A DNA stretch of 64,000 bases from positions 12,062,206 to 12,126,205 of the forward strand of contig CM036252.1 of NCBI GenBank assembly GCA_020698575.1, given 5' to 3'. Each line of letters begins with the position of its first letter. Position 1 is the stretch's first letter. Under the pieces are notes generated by a model. The model was not told the DNA's origin. It searched no databases and worked only from the letters and a program-made list of their open reading frames with translations. Shown here piece by piece: positions 53,701-63,205 of the stretch. A program made the position numbers and the translations under genes. The stretch comes from Bostrychus sinensis (Eukaryota; Chordata; Actinopteri; Gobiiformes; Eleotridae).

Positions 53701-56700
53701 AATAATTCTGAGTAAATACTTCTGAGTGAATACTTCTGAGTAAATACTTCTGAGTGAGTACTTCTGAGTGAATACTTCTGAGTAAATACTTCTGAGTGAG
53801 TACTTCTGTGTGAATACTTCTGTGTGAATACTTCTGTGTGAATACTTCTGAGTAAATACTTCTGAGTGAGTACTTCTGAGTGAGTACTTCTGAGTAAATA
53901 CTTCTGAGTGAGTACTTCTGTGTGAATACTTCTGAGTAAATACTTCTGAGTGAGTACTTCTGAGTGAGTACTTCTGAGTAAATACTTCTGAGTGAGTACT
54001 TCTGTGTGAATACTTCTGAGTGAATACTTCTGAGTAAATACTTCTGAGTGAGTACTTCTGAGTGAGTACTTCTGTGTGAATAATTCTGAGTAAATACTTC
54101 TGAGTGAATACTTCTGAGTAAATACTTCTGAGTGAGTACTTCTGTGTGAATACTTCTGAGTGAATACTTCTGAGTAAATACTTCTGAGTAAATACTTCTG
54201 AGTGAATACTTCTGTGTGAATAATTCTGAGTAAATACTTCTGAGTGAATACTTCTGAGTAAATACTTCTGAGTGAGTACTTCTGTGTGAATACTTCTGAA
54301 TAAATACTTCGAGTGAATACTTCTGAGTAAATACTTCTGAGTGAGTACTTCTGTGTGAATACTTCTGAGTAAATACTTCTGAGTGAATACTTCTGTGTGA
54401 ATACTTCTGAGTGAATACTTCTGAGTAAATACTTCTGAGTGAATACTTCTGAGTGAGTACTTCTGAGTGAATACTTCTGAGTGAATACTTCTGAGTGAAT
54501 ACTTCTGAGTGAGTACTTCTGAGTGAGTACTTCTGAGTAAATACTTCTGAGTGAGTACTTCTGAGTGAGTACTTCTGAGTAAATACTTCTGAGTGAGTAC
54601 TTCTGTGTGAATACTTCTGTGTGAATACTTCTGTGTGAATACTTCTGAGTAAATACTTCTGAGTAAATACTTCTGAGTGAGTACTTCTGTGTGAATACTT
54701 CTGAGTAAATACTTCTGAGTAAATACTTCTGAGTGAGTACTTCTGAGTGAGTACTTCTGTGTGAATAATTCTGAGTAAATACTTCTGAGTGAATACTTCT
54801 GAGTAAATACTTCTGAGTGAGTACTTCTGAGTGAATACTTCTGAGTAAATACTTCTGAGTGAGTACTTCTGTGTGAATACTTCTGTGTGAATACTTCTGT
54901 GTGAATACTTCTGAGTAAATACTTCTGAGTGAGTACTTCTGAGTGAGTACTTCTGAGTAAATACTTCTGAGTGAGTACTTCTGTGTGAATACTTCTGAGT
55001 AAATACTTCTGAGTGAGTACTTCTGAGTGAGTACTTCTGAGTAAATACTTCTGAGTGAGTACTTCTGTGTGAATACTTCTGAGTGAATACTTCTGAGTAA
55101 ATACTTCTGAGTGAGTACTTCTGAGTGAGTACTTCTGTGTGAATAATTCTGAGTAAATACTTCTGAGTGAATACTTCTGAGTAAATACTTCTGAGTGAGT
55201 ACTTCTGTGTGAATACTTCTGAGTGAATACTTCTGAGTAAATACTTCTGAGTAAATACTTCTGAGTGAATACTTCTGTGTGAATAATTCTGAGTAAATAC
55301 TTCTGAGTGAATACTTCTGAGTAAATACTTCTGAGTGAGTACTTCTGTGTGAATACTTCTGAATAAATACTTCGAGTGAATACTTCTGAGTAAATACTTC
55401 TGAGTGAGTACTTCTGTGTGAATACTTCTGAGTAAATACTTCTGAGTGAATACTTCTGTGTGAATACTTCTGAGTGAATACTTCTGAGTAAATACTTCTG
55501 AGTGAATACTTCTGAGTGAGTACTTCTGAGTGAATACTTCTGAGTGAATACTTCTGAGTGAATACTTCTGAGTGAGTACTTCTGAGTGAATACTTCTGAG
55601 TAAATACTTCTGAGTGAGTACTTCTGTGTGAATACTTCTGAGTAAATACTTCTGAGTGAATACTTCTGTGTGAATACTTCTGTGTGAATACTTCTGTGTG
55701 AATACTTCTGAGTGAATACTTCTGTGTGAATACTTCTGAGTGAATACTTCTGAGTGAATACTTCTGAGTGAGTACTTCTGAGTGAATACTTCTGAGTAAA
55801 TACTTCTGAGTGAGTACTTATGTGTGAATACTTCTGAGTAAATACTTCTGAGTGAGTACTTCTGAGTGAATACTTCTGAGTAAATACTTCTGAGTGAGTA
55901 CTTCTGTGTGAATACTTCTGAGTAAATACTTCTGAGTGAGTACTTCTGTGTGAATACTTCTGAGTGAATACTTTGTTCAGAATAAATAATCTTAAAGTCA
56001 TACATTTATAATAAAAAAATCATTAGAATAATAAAAAATTTAATAAAAAAAATTATGTAAAACAAAAATTATATTCTTCAGCAGTTTCATGTCCTTTTCA
56101 GCGGTCAGTGAGACACATTTCCTTCAAGTTTCCCCAGTTCAACATGAGTAACTTCTGAAATAACTCCACGTACAAAGTGTTTGCGTACCCCGAGGGGCCC
56201 GCGTACCCCTGGTTGGGAAACATTACATAATAGTTTTTAGTTTTACCTGAGCTGAAGCCTGCTGTGGCCGGGACGCACCTCCCCATCGGCCCTAGAGCGT
56301 AACGCAGCCGAGTCACCAGACCTAAACAAATAACAGGAAAATATTACACTTTGTAGTACTAGTGGAGTATATTTACTAGTACTACGCTGGGTACCTGCTG
56401 CGTTGTGCTCGTGGTAGTGGATCACCTCAGGGATCGAGTCGAACGTGTGTTTTTCGGCCAAATAGTACTGTCCCGAGTCACTCAGCTTGATCTGGTAATG
56501 CTTCACTCCTCCACTCTCCCTGCAAACACACACAAGTGCAGTAGTAGTACTTGTAAGTAGTAGTAAGTAGTAGTAGTACTAGTAGAACAGTGTTACATGT
56601 AGGTAGTAGCTGTAGTAATGGTAGTACTTAGTAGTTGTAGTCATAGTACCATAATAGTAAGGGGCACAGTGTTATTTGTAGTAAATAGTAGTTGTGAGTA

Positions 56701-57438
56701 GTTGTAGTAGTGGTATGTAGTTCTAGTAGTAAAACGTACATTGTTATTTGTAGTTGGAGTAGAAGTAGTAGTTATAGAGGTAGTATTAATAGAAAGCGGT
56801 ACAGCAGTAGTAGTAGTAGTGTGGTAGTAGTAGCAGTACTAGTAGTAGGAGATGTAATAGTTTTACAGGTAGTACTAGCGGTAAGAGTAATAGTGGTGTT
56901 GTTGTAATAGTAGTAGTACTAGTAGTAAGAGGATACAGAGTTATTTGTAGTTAGTAGTTGTAATAAGTAGTAAAAGTTGTAGTAGTAGTACTAACAGTTA
57001 CAGTTTGTTAGTACATAGTTATTAGCATAGCAGTACTAATATTAGTAGTTGTAGTAGTGGTCTACCCTCATAAGTACAGTAGTAGTAGTAGTAGTAAGAG
57101 GTACAATGTTATTTGTAGTTAGTAGTAGTAGTGGTAATAGTTGTTGTAGTAGTGGTAGTACTAAAAGTAGCAGTAGTTAGTAGTTAGTGGTAGTAGAGGT
57201 ACTAATAGTAGTAGTTGTCAATGGTAGTACTAGTAGTAAGAGGTTCAGAGGTCTTAGTAGTAAGTAGTAGTAGCAGTGGTAGTAGTAGTAGTACTCACCC
57301 TAAATATTTGCTGTACACAGAAACAGTGTAAACTCCTTTTTGGCTCGACTCTCGAACAACGAAACCTCCTTCTTTTCCCTGAACATGACCAGAAACAACA
57401 TGGCTTTAACACATACACATACATATATACATGTATAT

Positions 57439-57523
<85 letters not shown>

Positions 57524-57627
57524 TACATATACATATATACATATATATATATACATATGTACATATATACATACATACATACATATATACATATACACAT
57601 ATACATATGTACATATACATATATACA

Positions 57628-57661
<34 letters not shown>

Positions 57662-60016
57662 CATATACACATATACATATACATATATACATACATACAT
57701 ATATACATATACACATACATACATACATATATACACATATACATATGTACATATACATATATACATACATACATACATACACATATACATATAGATATAT
57801 AGTGTATATAAGTTATATTTAAGGTGGACTTTCTGTAAACCTGCCGTACCTCTTGTCTCAGCAGCTGCTCGGCCTCAGTCCTGGTGATGCTTTTGCAATA
57901 CCACCTTAAACACAATACAGACGAGTGTTTAAAAAAGAATCAGGTGTAAAATCTGAATTATCTTTGAAAAGGAAACTTACGAATTGGCCTCAATTTTGTT
58001 TTTCTCTGTGACATAGTTACTGGGAATAAAGCCTTTGTTTCTGAAATAAACAGAGGGGAAATACAGGATTTAAATGATGTGTGACCCAGTCTGTTTTAGC
58101 ATTCTGTCTTCCTTATTTTGTACAGCAAGTAGTTTTGTTTTTTTACTTTTTATTTAATTTTAGATTAATTTGCGTAACAGCTTTTAAACTTTAGTGTAAA
58201 TGCCCGTCACTTATGTTTCATCATTTAAACACTGAGCGATATACAGAGATAGTTTTCATTTGTCATTGCTTTGTCATGATTATTTCATGTTTACAAGGTG
58301 TGATTCTTAGTAAGTTAATCTATATAATGGCACTATGATTTAAATAGTCACATATCCATATAGAAATAGCATTTATATATATATTTGAATAACATTTAGG
58401 CAAATTAAGCAGCTGTATAGGGCCCTGCAGACATTACAGGGCCCCAAGGCTTACCCCTTAATTTGAATAATTTTCCAACTCTATTTGATTATCCTGGTCA
58501 TAAGATTCTTCTTCATCATCATTTTTGTTGAGGGTCTATCTGAAAGTGGGGCCCCGTGCAGTCTGTATATTAATTCCTGTTTATTTGGGCCCCCCCTTGC
58601 TTAATTTGCAAATCGAAAAAGTCTCAAAGTATTCAGCCCCTTAGAAAAATAGTCAGTCAGTGTTTTATTAAAATTAAATTAAATTGTTATATAGTAAAAT
58701 TTAAATGCTCTCAAAAATGACTTGGCCTTGGCCCCCAAACCTGTCCTGCTTAGGGCCCCCAAATGTACAGGACCGGCACTGCATTTAGGCCTGGCTGATG
58801 GGATACATTAGTGGTTTTATCAGGACTAAAACTGGGTGTCATATTTCTAGCTTGTGGATATAAAGCAATGTAGAAGAAAATAATCAACAAATACAACTTG
58901 ATTTTTTTCCCCAAAAAAATAATGGAGCCCTATGTCAAAATACATTGTGATTATTAATATTTCAGCAATGTCCAGAGAAATATTCTGCAAAATTGACATC
59001 TCTGAACTTTCTCCCATGTTATAATGCTCTTCATGAAGCCCCGCCCCCTCCAGGAAGCATTGACCAATCAACAACAAGCCCTCTACATCCAGTCATTAAT
59101 TTATCAAAAAAAAAAAAAAAAAAAAAACAGTGTACAGCTCTGTTTCCAGTGATTCCTCACATATATTTTTTTCATTTTGTAGTAAAATAGCAACCCACAA
59201 AAAGTTTAAGGAAGCAAAGTGCTCTTTTTCTTTATGTTCAAAAAACGGCCACACTCTGCTGCCCTCTGCTGGTCTCTTCGCCTGTTTCTTTATGGCACCT
59301 TTAAAAACATTCTCTTTTAAGCACATGATGTTTTTAAAGGTTGCCAAACTTGTTGCTGTTATAGAGGTTTAAAAAATGAACAAAAGCAAAATCTAGCATC
59401 TTTAAGGTTGTATTCTGATAAAATTGAAGACTCACCCATGTTTGTCCTGAGCTCGCCACCACAGCTGGTCCTGTTTGTGCAGAATAATGTACTCCTCGCC
59501 CTGAACAGGACAACACCACATCATTTAGACTTTTTTTCTTTTTTTTTACCAGAGTTTATCAGCCTGACCTCTTCTTCTTCTCCTTTGCTTTTTGTTTGTT
59601 ACCTGTTTGAGAGTGAGGTCTGTGTCTTCTTTGGCCGTGAAGTCGTACATGGCCACGACGTTCAGGATTCCCGGCCCCTCATCGTCGCCCCCTTCTGGAG
59701 GAGGCAAGGGCAGCTTCTTCCTTGACTTGTCCATCTAAGACACACACAACACAATACAGCAAAATTCAGCTTTAAGTTGAGACATTATTTTTACTTTCTA
59801 ATTCAGTATATCAGTCTTCTACACTCTTGTCTATTACCATTTATTTAGATTATATTTGAAAGTGTGTAAAGCTGTATTTAGGGTCTTTTATATATTATTT
59901 TATGTCTACAGCAGAGGTGGAAAGTAATGCTTTTATTTAATTTATGTGAGTTATATGTAAAAAGGCCTCTATGGTAAAGTAAATGTAGCAACCTGTGTAG
60001 TACTACTTCACAAGCT

Positions 60017-60063
<47 letters not shown>

Positions 60064-60913
60064 GGTGGTAGTACTAACAGTAACAGGTACACAAGTATTA
60101 GTAGTAAGTAGTGGTATTTGAAGTGGTTGTATTAATAGCAGTAGTTGTCATAATAGTGGTGGTAGTACTAGAAAGAAGAGGTACAGTAGAATTAGACAGT
60201 AGTTGTAGTAGTGATGGGTCTGTAGTAGTACATTTTGTGTACAATCACAAATAAATGTACGTTTTTTCCCTTTTTAATACTTTTTTACTTTTACTTAGTG
60301 GTCCCATATTAAACTTTTTTCAGGCTTTTTGAAATACTTTTGGACACCTTTGCGTTAGTATTTCATGTTTTATAACTTAAAATAATGTATATGTATGGAA
60401 AACGTCTTATTTTGGGGAGCTGTTACTTTGACTTTGCAGAGAACGCTTGTATTAGGTGTCTGTCGCCCCCTGCTGGCAACAGTGGGGACTGGACAGAGCA
60501 TAAAATGGCTATTTAGCACTGCTTTTTGGGGTGGAAACAACATTAAAACATGGAATAGGGGACCTTCAAGTAATAATATTAGTTGACTATTATTTCTAAA
60601 AAGTACTTGTGTTAGTAGTTCTTCCACAAATGTTATATATACCATTAAAATACTGGTCAAAAACAATAATGAGGTCAATAATGTTATAAACAGACCTGAG
60701 CCCGTCGAGCGTGTCCCGGGTAGTGCCTCTTGTGGAAACACAGAGAGGTGTTTCCCTCCAGCTCCATCCTGGAACGAAACTCCCTAAAAACACCCACAAA
60801 ACAAAAACAGTCAAAGTTATCCACGTAACAGTGAGCGAGCATGTATTTGTGGCATCATTATTACCTCGTGTGAACAACACAGCAGCAGCAGAAGACAGAG
60901 AGCACCGAATGAT
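44648..60913 (-). CDS. txk: txk: Tec-family tyrosine kinase TXK/Rlk, 15 exons, 5' end incomplete
   Basis: Cytoplasmic/membrane tyrosine kinase of T cells and NK cells that acts downstream of antigen receptors and Src kinases (family knowledge). Fifteen GT-AG exons join in phase to about 509 codons plus stop; human TXK is 527 residues. There is no PH-BTK module. Instead the N terminus carries SVFCCCC, the palmitoylated cysteine string specific to TXK, followed by a proline-rich KKLPLPPPE, an SH3 (AMYDF, WW, PSNYV), an SH2 (FVVRES), the linker TAGFSSEKWEI and the kinase: GSGQFG loop, VAIK lysine, HRDLAARN, DFG, activation-loop Tyr in VLDNQYTSS, SPPEV. The gatekeeper residue is Ala where human TXK has Thr. 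Best match is TXK over TEC, ITK and BTK. The initiator exon was not found upstream of 60,913. Confidence 0.93.
45081..45760. mobile_element. TAGGGCTG hAT MITE with internal duplication
   Basis: Begins tagggctgcacaatata and ends atcatgcagtccta. The right subterminal part (caatttcaacatagttatcg) is present twice, separated by tttagacctgg satellite units. Flanking octamers do not match well. Confidence 0.7.
45950..46107 (-). CDS. txk: txk exon 14: kinase C-lobe
   Basis: Acceptor GTGAAG, donor CATGAC|GTAAGC. It reads VLMWEIYSEGRTPFENRSNM and RLYRPHRASQSLYEVMYRCW. RLYRPH and YEVMY favour TXK over TEC and ITK. Confidence 0.95.
46150..47560 (+). repeat. diverged 11-12-bp TTTAG satellite
   Basis: Units ggtttagtcctggtttagac with many substitutions, plus a higher-order unit of about 108 bp repeated four times (phrase ctaatttcgtcttgaatttg at 46,895-47,195). 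It sits in the intron between txk exons 13 and 14. Confidence 0.85.
48282..48400 (-). CDS. txk: txk exon 13: activation loop
   Basis: Acceptor TGTGTAG, donor TTTG|GTGAGA. It reads YVLDNQYTSSSGAKFPVKWS then PPEVLHFCKYSSKSDVWSF. The Tyr in DNQY is the activation-loop site phosphorylated by Src kinases in this family. Confidence 0.95.
49044..49713. mobile_element. composite hAT MITE with perfect 8-bp TSD
   Basis: Outer ends tagggctgcacaatat / tcgtgcagcccta are flanked by identical GTAAAAAC octamers (49,036-49,043; 49,714-49,721). A second internal left end starts at 49,263. It is the reverse complement of the 16,894-17,561 composite. Confidence 0.85.
49904..49968 (-). CDS. txk: txk exon 12: catalytic loop end and DFG
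   Basis: Acceptor TTCCAG, donor ACAAG|GTATAG. It reads AARNCLVNEHNVVKVSDFGM then TR. It completes HRDLAARN and holds the Mg-binding DFG. Confidence 0.95.
50055..50271 (-). CDS. txk: txk exon 11: hinge, gatekeeper, alpha-D/E and HRD
   Basis: Acceptor GTCCCAG, donor GACCTG|GTGAGG. It reads HPRLVQLYGVCLQQRPLLIV, AEFMENGCLLNFLRQR and MEYLEAHSFIHRDL. The gatekeeper codon (50,199-50,201) is GCC, Ala; human TXK reads VTEFMENG there. The Cys of ENGC, targeted by covalent Tec-kinase inhibitors, is kept. The catalytic Asp of HRDL is present. Confidence 0.95.
50309..51708 (+). repeat. 31-bp minisatellite in a txk intron
   Basis: Units gtgaatggatgaatgtgtgt plus ttgtgagagaa, about 45 copies with GT-number variants. 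It starts about 40 bp upstream of the acceptor of txk exon 11. The 482-residue His/Thr/Ser-rich minus-strand frame across it is spurious. Confidence 0.96.
51785..52436. mobile_element. hAT-type element with 11-bp satellite core
   Basis: Starts cagtgtttctcaaactgtgg and ends agtttgagaaccactg, with tttagacctgg units between. Same family as 1,940-4,598 but with a much shorter satellite core. Confidence 0.7.
52563..52734 (-). CDS. txk: txk exon 10: kinase N-lobe, P-loop and catalytic lysine
   Basis: Acceptor TTTTCAG, donor ATGAT|GTGAGA. It reads EKWEINPSELTFMKELGSGQ, VAIKAIREGAMYEEDFIEEA. It contains the glycine-rich loop GSGQFG, the ATP-binding Lys of VAIK and the alpha-C Glu. The 3.5-kb intron to exon 9 carries the 14-bp satellite. 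Confidence 0.95.
53170..55975 (-). repeat. 14-bp satellite with 1,063-bp higher-order duplication
   Basis: About 200 units of aatacttctgagtg with gagt/taaa/tgtg variants. Rare variant units (aataattctg; aatacttcgag) recur exactly 1,063 bp apart, showing a segmental duplication within the array. Two overlapping minus-strand frames of more than 940 residues are open by periodicity only. Confidence 0.97.
56247..56321 (-). CDS. txk: txk exon 9: SH2-kinase linker
   Basis: Acceptor TGTTTAG, donor GCTCAG|GTAAAA. It reads LVTRLRYALGPMGRCVPATA then GFSS. The PATAGFS motif is typical of TXK. Confidence 0.93.
56395..56519 (-). CDS. txk: txk exon 8: SH2 C-terminal half
   Basis: Acceptor TTTGCAG, donor GCAGCAG|GTACCC. 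It reads GGVKHYQIKLSDSGQYYLAE then HTFDSIPEVIHYHEHNAAG, matching KHYQIKKNDSGQWYVAERHAFQSIPELIWYHQHNAAG. Confidence 0.94.
56540..57290 (+). repeat. loose AGT-rich region
   Basis: Irregular agtagt/agttgt tracts between txk exons 7 and 8. No unit longer than a trinucleotide dominates. Confidence 0.8.
57299..57378 (-). CDS. txk: txk exon 7: SH2 phosphotyrosine pocket
   Basis: Acceptor GTTCAG, donor TTTAGG|GTGAGT. It reads GKEGGFVVRESSQKGVYTVS. The Arg of FVVRES binds phosphotyrosine. A (TA)/(TACA) microsatellite starts about 40 bp upstream of the acceptor. Confidence 0.93.
57417..57810. repeat. (TA)n / (TACA)n microsatellite
   Basis: Long (at)n core at 57,450-57,517 flanked by acatatac and acatacat blocks. 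It can form hairpins. It lies in the intron between txk exons 6 and 7. Confidence 0.96.
57850..57904 (-). CDS. txk: txk exon 6: SH2 start
   Basis: Acceptor TTTAAG, donor CAAGAG|GTACGG. It reads WYCKSITRTEAEQLLRQE, against WYHRNITRNQAEHLLRQE in human TXK. Confidence 0.93.
57981..58040 (-). CDS. txk: txk exon 5: SH3 end and SH3-SH2 linker
   Basis: Acceptor TTTCAG, donor AATTC|GTAAGT. It reads NKGFIPSNYVTEKNKIEAN. PSNYV closes the SH3 fold. Confidence 0.92.
58045..58840. other. txk intron with repeat fragment
   Basis: Between txk exons 4 and 5. Phrases agggccccaaggcttacc (58,438) and gggcccccaaatgtacagga (58,753) suggest remains of a transposon; no coding exon seen. Confidence 0.4.
59118..59330. 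repeat. dispersed repeat, inverted partner of 16,068-16,265
   Basis: Reverse-complement match over about 200 bp including cagctctgtttcc, ttgtagtaaaatagc and ctctgctggtctcttcgcct, preceded by an A21 run at 59,106. Confidence 0.6.
59436..59500 (-). CDS. txk: txk exon 4: SH3 core
   Basis: Acceptor GTTCAG, donor CATGG|GTGAGT. It reads GEEYIILHKQDQLWWRAQDK. The WW pair forms the SH3 ligand-binding surface. Confidence 0.93.
59603..59734 (-). CDS. txk: txk exon 3: proline-rich motif and SH3 start
   Basis: Acceptor TCTTAG, donor AAACAG|GTAACA. It reads MDKSRKKLPLPPPE, an acidic linker, then VVAMYDFTAKEDTDLTLKQ, the first strand of the SH3 domain. The Lys/Pro motif mirrors KRKPLPPLPPSE of human TXK. 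Confidence 0.93.
60296..60580. mobile_element. inverted partial copy of repeat family E
   Basis: Reverse complement of about 39,740-39,930, including the gtctgtcgccccctgctggc block. Confidence 0.6.
60696..60783 (-). CDS. txk: txk exon 2 in window
   Basis: Acceptor TTTTTAG, donor GCTCAG|GTCTGT. It reads EFRSRMELEGNTSLCFHKRH then a basic stretch ending ARRAQ. An internal Met could act as an alternative start, giving an isoform without the cysteine string; human TXK is known to use a second internal start. Confidence 0.78.
60865..60913 (-). CDS. txk: txk cysteine-string exon
   Basis: 49-nt exon, acceptor TCCTCAG, donor ACGAG|GTAATA. In the frame set by downstream exons it reads HSVLSVFCCCCVVHTR. 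This matches the human TXK N terminus SVFCCCCCC, the palmitoylation string. The upstream frame stops inside the intron, so a further 5' exon must supply the ATG. Confidence 0.82.
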
Positions 60914-61275
60914 CTGAGGAAAACACAAGAGGAACCAAGAGTTACAGGCCCAATTCTGACAAAACTGGGGACAATGTGTAACAGTTAAATGCAAACAGAC
61001 GCAAAAGTAAGTACTAATGTAACAACTGGAGGAGTATTTTGCAGCTAAATATCTTCATTGGCAACATTTCAGTGAGATGTCTGGATATAAAAAGAGCTTT
61101 TTAAAAAGGCAATCTCCTTATATTCAGATCCTCATTTTTCTGAACTGGAAATCACTGCATGGATCAGGAACACTTCCACAAGTCTCTGAACAAATCCATG
61201 TTACAGCTGCATCAGGTAAAAAATAAAGCATATGTAAACACAGTCCAGAAACACCTGCTTTACTGGCATTATTTA

Positions 61276-61997
61276 CCGTATTTTCCGGACTATAAGTTGC
61301 ACTTTTTTCCATAGTCTGGCTAGGGGTGTGACGTATACTCAGGTGTGACTTATATATTAAAATATTTCAGGTGTTGGTTAGAGGGCGCTCTAGGCTTGTG
61401 TACCAGCATCTGCTGCACCTGTACCACTGACAATTTAAAATGTAAACATTACCACTAACAACTTAGGCTATAAAGACAACTGAGAAAGAGCGGAATAATT
61501 GGAAATGGAACTGATGCTGAGTCTGACGACAGCCACGCAGAGGAGGAAGCGGCGCTTCGTCTACCTCCGGAGTTGGCGGAGTTGTTCAGAAGCGACACCG
61601 AGGATGAAGAATTTAAAGGATTTAGTGATTAGGAGTGAGATGGTGAGTTTGGTGAACTTGTTATATTATGTTCTTTATGCTATAGTTATGTGAATAACTG
61701 TTAATATATTACGTTAACATACGAGACACCTGTTCAGTTCGTTGTTTATGCTTCATGTAGCTGAATAACCATCAATGTGTTACGTTAGCAAACCGCACAC
61801 CTATTCAGCTGTTGTTCTCTATTCTATTATTACTATAACTTGCCTTTCAACATGAAATGTCTGTTCTTGGTGTCGGATTTTGTAAAATAAATTTCCCCCA
61901 AAAAATGCGACTTATATACGTTTTTTTTCTTCTTCATTATGCATTTTTGGCTAGTGCGACTTATACTCCGGAGCAACGTATAGTCTGGAAAATATGG
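61276..61997 (+). mobile_element. pogo/Tigger-like DNA element with TA target duplication
   Basis: The left end ccgtattttccggactata and right end tatagtctggaaaatatgg are inverted repeats, flanked by TA on both sides. A short acidic ORF remnant lies inside. Confidence 0.7.
61507..61632 (+). pseudogene. transposase C-terminal remnant in the pogo-like element
   Basis: 42 codons ending in a stop: GTDAESDDSHAEEEAALRLP then ELAELFRSDTEDEEFKGFSD. Acidic C terminus ending as in fish pogo/Tigger-like transposases; the assignment is by resemblance and position only. Confidence 0.45.
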
Positions 61998-62125
61998 TAG
62001 ATAGATAGATAAGATAAGAGATAGATAAGAAGATCAAGCAAGCATCATGATATGGGAATGTTTCTCATACTTGAGTGTCAAGCCTATTTATCATCTCGCT
62101 CTATCACACTCTGCAGTTTTTATTT

Positions 62126-62260
62126 AAGGCTTTTGATCGTGTGAACCACAGAAAAATATTTAAAAAACTGTGCGATGTAGATGTGCCTAATTAAAAGTCA
62201 GGTGCTTGTCTTTTTAGGTACGGTCACCGCACTGTGGAGGTCAAATGGGTTATACGCACA
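62126..62260 (+). pseudogene. LINE RT motif fragment
   Basis: The frame KAFDRVNHRKIFKKLCDVDV matches RT motif A (AFDxVNH). It stops after about 22 codons and no further RT motifs follow. Confidence 0.5.
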
Positions 62261-62577
62261 CGCTCATGTACTGTCAGGGAAATTTGGTTCTAGTTCTGAT
62301 GAAATGAAACTGACTGTGTTTAGAGCATACGCTGCACACTGCACATCTTTGGTCTAATGACAAAAAAGCTTTTGTTTTGACTTTTGTTAAGAAGGCCCAG
62401 ATGTTCCAGTGCTAGTGAACTGTTTGTGTCCTCTCGAGTCAGCACACTGCAGGCTTTTTTAAGAAATGTAATGTATAAATTTGTCGTCCGTCCGTCCGTC
62501 TGTCTGTAATATATCCAAATGTTTCAAGAGGTAAAAGAGCAGAATCTTGGTTCAGGACCAGTCAGATTAACGCGATG

Positions 62578-62850
62578 GAGGGGCCAGCAGCACCCACAGA
62601 CCTTAACCCTAGAGAAAACTTGTGAGGTGACATTAAAAATGCTGTTTCTGAGGCCAAACCAAGAAATGCAGAGGAACTGTGGAACGTGGTCCAATCGTCC
62701 TGGACTGTGATACCTGCCAGAATTTAGTGGACTTCATGAATCACAGATGAAGAGCAGTTCTCAAAAAAACATGGTTATACAACTAAATATAAGTTCAGAG
62801 ATCCACAGGAAACCAAAACTGTAACACATTCTACAGTAAATGTTTGAGTT
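62578..62850 (+). pseudogene. Tc1/mariner transposase C-terminal remnant
   Basis: The frame reads DLNPRENL, stop, GDIKNAVSEAKPRNAEELWN, VVQSSWTVIPARI, stop, then KKHGYTTKY. This matches the end of Tc1-like transposases (SPDLNPIENLWGDIK...HGYTTKY), with several stops. The DDE catalytic region is missing. Confidence 0.75.
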
Positions 62851-63039
62851 TGTTAAGAAGAGTTCAGACACTGCTATTTTTTTTGAACAGCCTAATCTTC
62901 CTTTTTTCTTCACTTGCTGTAAAGGAATAACACATTTTTTGTTCATATTTTAATTTGAAATAGAATGAGCAGTGTTCTCAGTGCATTTGCATGAGTGGAA
63001 ATAAAAGCTAGAATAATAAGGATTATGAGATTTACTTAC

Positions 63040-63205
63040 TTAGATGCACCTAAAGCTATTATTCTGAACACAACTGTAGATACCAGACAGAGACCGAGGC
63101 CCCCTCTGAGTGCACCCTGCCTCTCTTTTACAGACACACACTTCCTGCTGAACACTCTCTGTCCTGTTCCTGTCTCTACAAGTCACTGGCCACAGCTGAC
63201 TGGTA
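63040..63205 (-). other. possible 5' untranslated exon upstream of txk
   Basis: On the minus strand a pyrimidine/AG boundary (TTTTTTTACCAG) precedes about 165 bp of unique sequence ending in a consensus donor CTAA|GTAAGT. Its frames do not join openly to the cysteine-string exon, so it could only be non-coding leader. Weak evidence. Confidence 0.18.

Noticed and set aside
53155..56005. Two overlapping minus-strand open frames of about 945 residues (Ser/Thr/Gln/Lys-rich repeats)
   Set aside because: They follow from the 14-bp satellite having no stop in these frames. Both frames are open at once, there is no start context or homology, and they lie inside a txk intron.
49904..60913. Identification as tec, itk or btk
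   Set aside because: No PH-BTK domain exons, a cysteine string is present, and the linker (PATAGFS.EKWEI) and C-lobe (RLYRPH, YEVMY) fit TXK best.
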